A stretch of 64,000 nt of DNA, taken from JANMDN01 sp031376285 (GTDB lineage Bacteria > Actinomycetota > Thermoleophilia > Miltoncostaeales > Miltoncostaeaceae). Every line of letters begins with the position of its first letter. The stretch's first letter is position 1. Both the position numbers and the translations under genes were made by a program. The stretch is from assembly GCA_031376285.1 (NCBI GenBank), contig JANMDN010000013.1, positions 186,001 to 250,000 of the forward strand, in the 5' to 3' direction. This document shows, one piece after another, positions 58,261 through 64,000 of the stretch. A model generated the notes under the pieces. The model made no database searches, was not told where the DNA came from, and saw only the letters and a list, made by a program, of their open reading frames with translations.

Positions 58261-59681
58261 GGGCTCGCCGCGCCAAGATCGTTTGCACCATGGGCCCCGC
58301 GACCGCGACGGTCGAGGGGGTTCGCCGTCTCGTCGAAGCGGGGATGGACGTCGCCCGGCTGAACTTCAGCCATGGCACCCACGAAGAGCACGCGAAGGCC
58401 TACGCGCTCATCCGCGCCGCGTCCGATGCAAGCGGCCACGCGGTTGCGATCCTCGCGGACCTCCAGGGGCCGAAAATTCGCCTCGGGAAGTTCGCCGACG
58501 GGCCCGTCGAGTGGAAAAAAGGCGAGACGGTGACGATTACGACACGATCGGTCGAGGGGACCCATGATCGCGTCTCGACGACCTACACCCGCCTGGCCGA
58601 GGAGATCAGCGTCGGCAACCGCCTGCTGATCGACGACGGGCGTATCGAGCTTGAGGTCGCCGAGGTCCAGGGGCACGAGATTCACTGCAAGGTCATCGAG
58701 GGTGGGATGGTCAGCGACGCGAAGGGCATCTCACTTCCGGAGGCCGACGTTCGCACATCGCCGATGAGCCCGAAGGACCGCAACGATCTGCGCTACGCGC
58801 TCGAGCTTGGGGTCGATCTGGTCGCCCTATCGTTTGTCAGGTCACCCGACGACGTCAAGCTCGTGCACGAGCTGATGGAGAAGTCGGGCCGTCGCGTTCC
58901 GGTGCTCGCGAAGATCGAGAAGCCCCAGGCGGTGGCCTGCCTGGACGCCATCATCGAGGCCTTCGACGGGCTCATGATCGCGCGAGGGGATCTGGGCGTG
59001 GAGATGCCCCTCGAGGAAGTTCCGCTCGTCCAGAAGCGGGCCGTCCAGCGCTGTCGGGACCGTGCCAAGCCCGTGATCGTCGCGACCCAAATGCTCGACT
59101 CGATGATCCAGAGCCCGCGGCCGACGCGGGCCGAGGCGTCTGACGTCGCAAACGCCGTGCTCGACGGGGCGGACGCGCTCATGCTGTCGGGAGAGACGAG
59201 CGTCGGGGCGTTTCCCATCGAGTCGGTCGAAACGATGGCGCGGATCATCACGGCCATCGAAGGCTCGGATCGCCACCCTCCGGCTCTCGATCACGAACCA
59301 CGGACCAGAAGCGGCGCGATCGCGGCCGCCGCCGTGCGGATCGGTGAGACGCTCCACGTCAAGGCGGTCGTCGCGTTCACGCAAACGGGCGACACGGCCA
59401 GGCGGCTTGCTCGCCACCATCCGTCGCTCCCGATCCTCGCGTTCACGCCCGAGCCTGAAGTTCGCAGCCAATTGGCGCTCAGCTGGGGCGTCGAGACGTT
59501 CCTCGTTCCACCCGTTCGTCAGACCGACGAGATGGTCCGGACCGTCGAAGGGGCGCTTCTGGACATCGGGCGCTTCGAGGTTGGGGAGAGTGTGCTGATC
59601 GTCGCGGGAAGCCCGCCTGGCGTCGCCGGCTCGACGAACGCGCTTCGGGTGCACAGGCTCGGTGCGGTGATTACCGCCTGA
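58257..59681 (+). CDS. pyk: Pyruvate kinase
   Basis: 474 residues, PEP + ADP to pyruvate + ATP. Complete motif set: KIVCTMGPAT, MDVARLNFSHGTHEEH, LADLQGPKIRLG, KIEKPQAV and the active-site Lys/Glu region, MIARGDLGVEMP, ATQMLDSMI, and the C-terminal allosteric domain (FTQTGDTARRLARHHP). It is GTGA-coupled to fdrA, an unusual place for a glycolytic enzyme. A second copy elsewhere in the genome would suggest a pathway-specific isoenzyme. Confidence 0.96.
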   Translation: MRARRAKIVCTMGPATATVEGVRRLVEAGMDVARLNFSHGTHEEHAKAYALIRAASDASGHAVAILADLQGPKIRLGKFADGPVEWKKGETVTITTRSVEGTHDRVSTTYTRLAEEISVGNRLLIDDGRIELEVAEVQGHEIHCKVIEGGMVSDAKGISLPEADVRTSPMSPKDRNDLRYALELGVDLVALSFVRSPDDVKLVHELMEKSGRRVPVLAKIEKPQAVACLDAIIEAFDGLMIARGDLGVEMPLEEVPLVQKRAVQRCRDRAKPVIVATQMLDSMIQSPRPTRAEASDVANAVLDGADALMLSGETSVGAFPIESVETMARIITAIEGSDRHPPALDHEPRTRSGAIAAAAVRIGETLHVKAVVAFTQTGDTARRLARHHPSLPILAFTPEPEVRSQLALSWGVETFLVPPVRQTDEMVRTVEGALLDIGRFEVGESVLIVAGSPPGVAGSTNALRVHRLGAVITA

Positions 59682-59685
59682 CCGC

Positions 59686-60858
59686 GTGCGGATTCGGATC
59701 GTCACCTACTCGACAAAGCCACGGGGCGGCGTCGTGCACGCGATGCGCCTCGCCGAAGAGCTGAGCGCACGAGGTCATGACGTGTCGCTCTGGGCGGTCT
59801 CAGTCGACGGGCGCCGTTTCTTTCGCGAGCCCGAAGCCGATGCGCGCCTTGTCCCGGTCCCCGCGACGACGGAGTCGATTGAGCGGCGGGTCGCGAGGTA
59901 CGCCGACGCGCTTGCGCTCGCGATCGCCGAGGACGGCCCGGCCGACATCGACCACGCTGAGGACTGCCTCTCGGCCCGCGCCCTCCTCACCCTTCGGGCA
60001 TCGGGCGACGTGGCGGAGGTCGTGCGAACAATCCACCACGTTGATGACTTCACGAGCCCGTTCCTGCGGGAATGCCAGCGCGCCTCGATCCTGGACGTCG
60101 ACCACCGAATCTGTGTCTCGCAATTTTGGGCGGACGCGATCCGGCGCGACTTCGGCGTGACGGCGTCGGTCGTCGCAAACGGTGTCGACTACGAACGGTT
60201 CGCGGCCTGTCCGGACGATCGCCAATCGGCGGGGAAACGGTTTGGTTGGGGCGCTCGCCCGGTCGTCCTCGCCGTTGGCGGGGTCGAACCCCGCAAGGGC
60301 AGCCGCGACCTCCTCGCGGCCTTCTCCCAGGCGCGTCCCAACCTGCCCGTCGGGGCCCTGCTCGTCGTGGCCGGCGGCGAGACGCTGTTTGACTACGCCG
60401 AGTATCGGGACGGTTGGGCCGCGGATGCCGATCGACTCGGGCTGACGGTCCATCGCGGTCCTCAGCCACCCGCCCACGCAGACGTGGCCGTCATCGGTCC
60501 GGTCGCCGACGAGGAGATGCCCGCCCTCTACCGCGCGTCCGATGTCTTCGCCTTCCCGTCGATGCGCGAGGGCTTCGGCCTCGTCGTGCTCGAGGCGCAG
60601 GCCTCCGGTACTCCGACGGTCACGAGCAATCTTCCCGTCTTCGAGGAGTTCCTGACCTCCGGAGCTGACACCCTCACGGTCGGCGTTGGCGATATCGCGG
60701 CACTCGCCGCGGCGCTCGTGTCGGTGATCGCCGAAGGCGATTTGAGGGCGCGGCTTGTCTCTCGCGGGAGGCAGACCGCGGTCCGGTACCGCTGGGAGGC
60801 GAGCGCCGAAGCCCACGAATCGATCTACCGAAGGATCATCGATGACCGACAAGCATGA
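59686..60858 (+). CDS. MSMEG_0565-family GT4 glycosyltransferase
   Basis: 390 residues with the GT-B fold. The N-terminus RIVTYSTKPRGGVVHAMRLAEEL is typical of the Nit1-cluster glycosyltransferase family. Others: AEDCLSARALL, VDDFTSPFLRECQRASI, VANGVDYERF, the donor-binding GGVEPRKGSRDLLAAF and the EX7E-type region SMREGFGLVVLEAQASG. In mycobacteria the homologue MSMEG_0565 is in the Nit1 cluster; the acceptor is unknown. It starts 4 nt after pyk. Confidence 0.82.
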   Translation: MRIRIVTYSTKPRGGVVHAMRLAEELSARGHDVSLWAVSVDGRRFFREPEADARLVPVPATTESIERRVARYADALALAIAEDGPADIDHAEDCLSARALLTLRASGDVAEVVRTIHHVDDFTSPFLRECQRASILDVDHRICVSQFWADAIRRDFGVTASVVANGVDYERFAACPDDRQSAGKRFGWGARPVVLAVGGVEPRKGSRDLLAAFSQARPNLPVGALLVVAGGETLFDYAEYRDGWAADADRLGLTVHRGPQPPAHADVAVIGPVADEEMPALYRASDVFAFPSMREGFGLVVLEAQASGTPTVTSNLPVFEEFLTSGADTLTVGVGDIAALAAALVSVIAEGDLRARLVSRGRQTAVRYRWEASAEAHESIYRRIIDDRQA

Positions 60859-61252
60859 GTACGGGATCTGGACCGCCCGCTGGACCGGAGGGGTGTCCGC
60901 GCAGGTCACGGGTCGCGGTCATGTTCTACAGGCGGATGAGCCGCCCGAGTTCGGTGGCGACAACTCTGGGCCCATGCCAACGGAGATCCTCTGTGCGGCC
61001 CTCGCCTCATGTTTTTGTATGGCCCTCGCATGGTCCGCGAACCGCCGAGGTGTCGAGCTGACATCGATCGAAGTGGACGTGCGGCCGGAGCGCGCCGGAA
61101 AGGAACCGCGCCACGGGGCGTACGACATTTGGGTCCGTAGCTCGGTCCCACCGGAGACGCTCGCGCCGCTTGTCGAACTTGCCAAACGCGTCTGTTGGGT
61201 CTCGAATACGCTCGCAAGTCCGCCAGAAATGCGGTACCACCTCCCCGAGTAG
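60842..61252 (+). CDS. OsmC family protein (second copy)
   Basis: 136 residues from the ATG at 60842, inside the end of the glycosyltransferase gene (17-nt overlap). The two cysteines are in ALASCFCMALAWS and AKRVCWVSNTL, and the domain keeps the PTEILCAALASCF helix. It differs strongly from the OsmC at 37932 and is the last gene of the fdrA run. A thiol peroxidase guarding this pathway's enzymes is one reading; catalysis on a pathway intermediate is another. Confidence 0.85.
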   Translation: MTDKHEYGIWTARWTGGVSAQVTGRGHVLQADEPPEFGGDNSGPMPTEILCAALASCFCMALAWSANRRGVELTSIEVDVRPERAGKEPRHGAYDIWVRSSVPPETLAPLVELAKRVCWVSNTLASPPEMRYHLPE

Positions 61253-61348
61253 CTGTCGAGGCCCCTGGTTTAAGCATTCCGTGATCGGCGGGCCACGACC
61301 TCGTAAAGCCACGCCGTAGGTTGGAGCGAGTCCGATATCACACCACCA

Positions 61349-63139
61349 ATGAGACGCCCCGGGGTTCGTTGCGCGCTGATGTTGCTGGTTCTTGCGGGTG
61401 CCGGCGCACCCGCCGCAAACGGCCAGGACTCGGCGGCCCGACTCACGCGCTCCGCGCAGAGCGCGGGGGGCCCGCCGGTCGTCTACAGCGATGACTTTCG
61501 AACGGGGATGGCCACTCGGCGGCCTTGGAAGGCTCCCGCCGGTTTCCTGAGCGCATCGCCCCGGCCGCTCCGCGCCAAGCGCGAGGCCGCGACCGGGGCG
61601 GGTCGCAGCGTCGCCGTGGTGCTCGTCAACTTCGCCAACGACCGCAGCGAGCCGATCACCCCGGAGGCCGCGCGGCAACTCGTCTTCGGCACGTCTGGCT
61701 CGGTGCGGTCGCTTCTGCAGGAAGAGACCTTCGGGAAGGTCAATCTCGTCGGTCGCACGAGGGGCGATGGCGACGTCGTCGGCTGGCTGAGGCTCAGCTC
61801 CACAAACGCCGGCTGCCGCTCGGACGACTGGTCGGTCGAGGCGGATACGATCGCCGCGGCGAGCGGCATCGGCCTCGGCGGCTACGATCACGTGATCTTC
61901 GCCTGGCCGCGAACGGCGAACTGCCTTTGGGTTGGTCGGGCAACCGTTCCCGGATCTGTGGCTTGGATCAACGGTGGCTTCTCAGTGCGCCCGATCGTGC
62001 ACGAGCTGAGCCACAACCTAGGCCTTCACCATTCGACGTCGCTGCGGTGTGTCGAGAACGGACAACGCGTGTCGATCGGTTCGTCATGCGTTCGCGACGA
62101 GTACGGCGATCCGTTCGATCCGATGGGCAACGGTCCAGGCGCGCCACACTCGGGGGCCTGGCAGAAGGTTCGAGGTGGCTGGCTCCCTGCGAGCGCGGTG
62201 GCGACCGCGACCGCGAGCGGAACGTACGGCGTGTCTCCCCTCGAACAGATCTCCGCGTCACCCCAGCTCCTGAGGGTGCCGCGCTGTAAGTCGCCTGGGG
62301 CCTACTTTCTCGATTTTCGTCAGCCATTCGGGTTTGACAACTTCGCGCCGACCGATCCGGCGGTCACCGGTGTGGGCGTGCGAGTGAACGCCGAGACCTC
62401 CGTCGAGACATTCTCGACGCTCCTCGACGCGACCCCCGAGACCGACAGCTTTCTCGATGCGCCGCTTGCCACGGGCCGAACCTTCACCGATCTCGCCGAA
62501 GGTCTTTCGATCTCCACGCTCTCCGTCGGTACCCTGGGCGCGCAGGTGACCATCAAGATGCCACCGGCCGGGCGCCCTCGTGCCCTTGCCGCCGAGGCGA
62601 ACGGCCCGGGTGCGGTGGATCTCAAGTGGCAACCCCCAGCGGCGGGCTGCGCGGCGATCACCGGCTACCGCATTCTCCGTGACGGCGCCGAGATCGGCAC
62701 CACGACTCAGACCAGCTTCAACGACCTGAAGGCGCCCCTCGGCGCGAGCGTCGCCTACAGCGTGCGGGCGGTCGACGCGTCCGGCCCCGGGGATCCCTCT
62801 GACGCGTCGACCGTGACGACCGCCGCAAAGAACGGGTCGATCGCAGGCGGACCATCGGGGGTCACGGTGGGTGCCCCAAGCGTCGTCAAGAGCGCCAACG
62901 GGCGAGGCCTTACGGTGACGAGCAAGGTTCGTGGGACCAAGGCGGGCGTCTGTCGGTTGGAGCGGGTCGTCAATGGCCGGTGGCGGGCAGGGGGCCGATG
63001 GGCGAAGCTCGACATCACGGGCCGGTGTCGCGTCAAAGCGCCTCGTGCGAAGTCGAAGGCCCTCTTCCGGGTGCGCTTTGTCGGGCGCGCCGCCCAAATC
63101 CAGGCGGCCGGGCCCTCGTTCTCCCTCGCCCGGAGGTAG
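61349..63139 (+). CDS. Secreted metzincin-type metalloprotease with fibronectin type III domain
   Basis: 596 residues with a signal peptide (VRCALMLLVLAGAGAPAANG). The zinc site is H218-E-x-x-H222-x-x-G225-x-x-H228 (HELSHNLGLHH), followed by the Met-turn-like DPFDPMGN. This resembles the gametolysin/reprolysin-type metzincins (family M11-like). A fibronectin III domain lies at about 409-490. The basic C-terminal segment ends in FSLARR and recalls tails found on many exported proteins of this lineage. It stands alone downstream of the nitrogen cluster. Confidence 0.85.
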   Translation: MRRPGVRCALMLLVLAGAGAPAANGQDSAARLTRSAQSAGGPPVVYSDDFRTGMATRRPWKAPAGFLSASPRPLRAKREAATGAGRSVAVVLVNFANDRSEPITPEAARQLVFGTSGSVRSLLQEETFGKVNLVGRTRGDGDVVGWLRLSSTNAGCRSDDWSVEADTIAAASGIGLGGYDHVIFAWPRTANCLWVGRATVPGSVAWINGGFSVRPIVHELSHNLGLHHSTSLRCVENGQRVSIGSSCVRDEYGDPFDPMGNGPGAPHSGAWQKVRGGWLPASAVATATASGTYGVSPLEQISASPQLLRVPRCKSPGAYFLDFRQPFGFDNFAPTDPAVTGVGVRVNAETSVETFSTLLDATPETDSFLDAPLATGRTFTDLAEGLSISTLSVGTLGAQVTIKMPPAGRPRALAAEANGPGAVDLKWQPPAAGCAAITGYRILRDGAEIGTTTQTSFNDLKAPLGASVAYSVRAVDASGPGDPSDASTVTTAAKNGSIAGGPSGVTVGAPSVVKSANGRGLTVTSKVRGTKAGVCRLERVVNGRWRAGGRWAKLDITGRCRVKAPRAKSKALFRVRFVGRAAQIQAAGPSFSLARR

Positions 63140-63241
63140 GCGTCACGGTCCCGTGGGCCGTCTGTCTGTAGCGCCTCGCCGTCTCCATGCGTTAGCGTCC
63201 GTGGTCGAAGTCGAGCCGACCCGAGCAAGGAGACCTCAGAC

Positions 63242-64000
63242 GTGGGTGAACCACACCGGATTTGCGTGATCGGCGGCGGCGCCGCTGGAATCAGCGCAGC
63301 ATCGATGGCGAAGCGAACCAACCCGGACGCGACCGTGATTTGCTGTACCGCGTTCGAGGATGTCGCGTACTCGCCGTGCGGCATTCCCTACGTGCTCGGT
63401 AGGGAGATCCCCGACTTCGCACGCCTGTTCCTGGCGGGGCCCGAGAACTACGCCGAGGCGGGCATCGACCTGCGTCGCGAGACCAACGTGACCGCGATCG
63501 ACGCCGCGAACCGGACGCTCGTCGCTGGCGACGAGACCCTCGCCTGGGACAAGCTCATCATCAGCTCAGGCTTCAACTACACGCTCCCCGAAGTGCCTGG
63601 GAACGACCTCGAGGGCATCACCTACGTCAAGAACATCCGCCGGGGAATCGAGCTTGACAAGGCGCTTGACAGCGTCAAGAAGGCCGTCGTCCTGGAGGCC
63701 ACGCCGCTCGGTGTCGAGATGCTCGCCGCCCTTGCCCAGCGGGGTATCGAGACCCACCTCGTCGATGAGAACGCGTGGCTCCTCGCACAGGTGGCCGACC
63801 CCGACATCGCCGAGCCGGTCCAGAAGAGTCTCGAGGAGATGGGTTGCGTCCTCCACTTCGGCGTCGGCCTGAAGGGATTTGTCGGATCGGGCGGCAAGCT
63901 GACGGGTGTCGAGACGACCGAGGGCATCATCGAGGCCGACCTCTGCATCATCTCGACCCACAAAGAACCTGAGACGACGCTTGGCCGCAGCATGGGACTC
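63242..64000 (+). CDS. CoA-disulfide-reductase-like FAD/NAD(P) oxidoreductase (3' end outside window)
   Basis: The frame opens at the GTG at 63242, with AAGGAG upstream, and is still open at the window end; 253 codons are visible. FAD-binding GGGAAGISAAS comes first, and the redox-active cysteine is in YSPCGIPYV, as in CoA-disulfide reductases and related NADH oxidases. WDKLIISSG is the second FAD loop. In the NAD-binding region the usual GGGYIG is VVLEATPLGVEML (VVLEATPLG near residue 150), so the glycine motif is weakened. The C-terminal dimer domain is not visible. Confidence 0.85.
   Translation, partial: MGEPHRICVIGGGAAGISAASMAKRTNPDATVICCTAFEDVAYSPCGIPYVLGREIPDFARLFLAGPENYAEAGIDLRRETNVTAIDAANRTLVAGDETLAWDKLIISSGFNYTLPEVPGNDLEGITYVKNIRRGIELDKALDSVKKAVVLEATPLGVEMLAALAQRGIETHLVDENAWLLAQVADPDIAEPVQKSLEEMGCVLHFGVGLKGFVGSGGKLTGVETTEGIIEADLCIISTHKEPETTLGRSMGL

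Noticed and set aside
1..64000. tRNA, rRNA or complete insertion sequence
   Set aside because: No T-loop-like GGTTCGA-TCC with matching arms, no rRNA stretch and no transposase were seen by eye. A covariance-model scan would be needed to exclude a tRNA fully.

Overview
The window reads as chromosomal DNA from a high-G+C actinobacterium, most like the Thermoleophilia (Solirubrobacterales/Gaiellales type). The reasons are the G+C-rich third codon positions, frequent GTG starts, 4-nt ATGA/GTGA gene couplings, the actinobacterial RDD / SpoIIM / DUF58 / MoxR / DUF4350 / DUF4129 neighbourhood, Rex, and many secreted proteins with basic, cysteine-poor tails. This placement is inference; no rRNA or tRNA gene was seen that would settle it.

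Layout. 1-3.9 kb: the 3' end of a membrane glycosyltransferase gene, an ECF sigma factor coupled to a membrane partner with a SecD-P1-like outer domain, and a P-loop (uridine-kinase-like) gene. 3.9-4.1 kb: two unusual inverted repeats. 4.1-10.6 kb: uvrA, a YidB-like gene, an M20 peptidase and fumC. 10.6-17.6 kb: RDD and SpoIIM genes diverge, followed by a tightly overlapping minus-strand operon around MoxR and DUF58. 17.6-24.2 kb: a secreted sugar-dehydrogenase/PKD/PA14 protein, a dead P-loop gene, msrB, and a GT2 plus HEAT-repeat pair. 24.5-27.8 kb: panC-panD-panB plus an AcuC/HDAC-like gene. 27.9-33.1 kb: tsaE-tsaB-rimI-tsaD and a coupled S8 protease. 33.1-39.6 kb: lipoprotein, rex with a candidate autoregulatory site, TfoX-N protein, housekeeping and unknown genes, OsmC, and an orphan sugar-type ABC ATPase.

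39.7-61.3 kb is the most unusual part. It combines two sets of genes normally described separately. The first is the oxamate carbamoyltransferase/carbamate kinase set of anaerobic allantoin breakdown: AllH-like DUF2877, AllG-like DUF1116, FdrA/AllF and carbamate kinase. The second is the Nit1 nitrogen-starvation set of Synechocystis sll0783-sll0787 and Mycobacterium MSMEG_0565-0572: AIR-synthase-like, GNAT, radical SAM, the Sll0783-type protein and the MSMEG_0565-type glycosyltransferase. No nitrilase and no allantoin genes are in view. The set also carries an amidohydrolase, a PLP-fold protein without its catalytic lysine, a luciferase-like monooxygenase, a fold-III PLP decarboxylase, a pyruvate kinase and a second OsmC protein. 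I infer a nitrogen-salvage pathway that ends in carbamoyl phosphate and ATP.

Two selfish or defence-like insertions interrupt this region. One (42.8-47.3 kb) holds a methylase remnant, a six-unit 22-bp repeat array in front of a DUF4143 ATPase, a phosphodiester glycosidase-like protein, and a HipBA pair with two matching operators. The other (53.64-54.21 kb) is an RHH/MazF pair with a perfect operator against its start codon. The window ends with a secreted metzincin-type protease and the 5' part of a CoA-disulfide-reductase-like flavoprotein gene.
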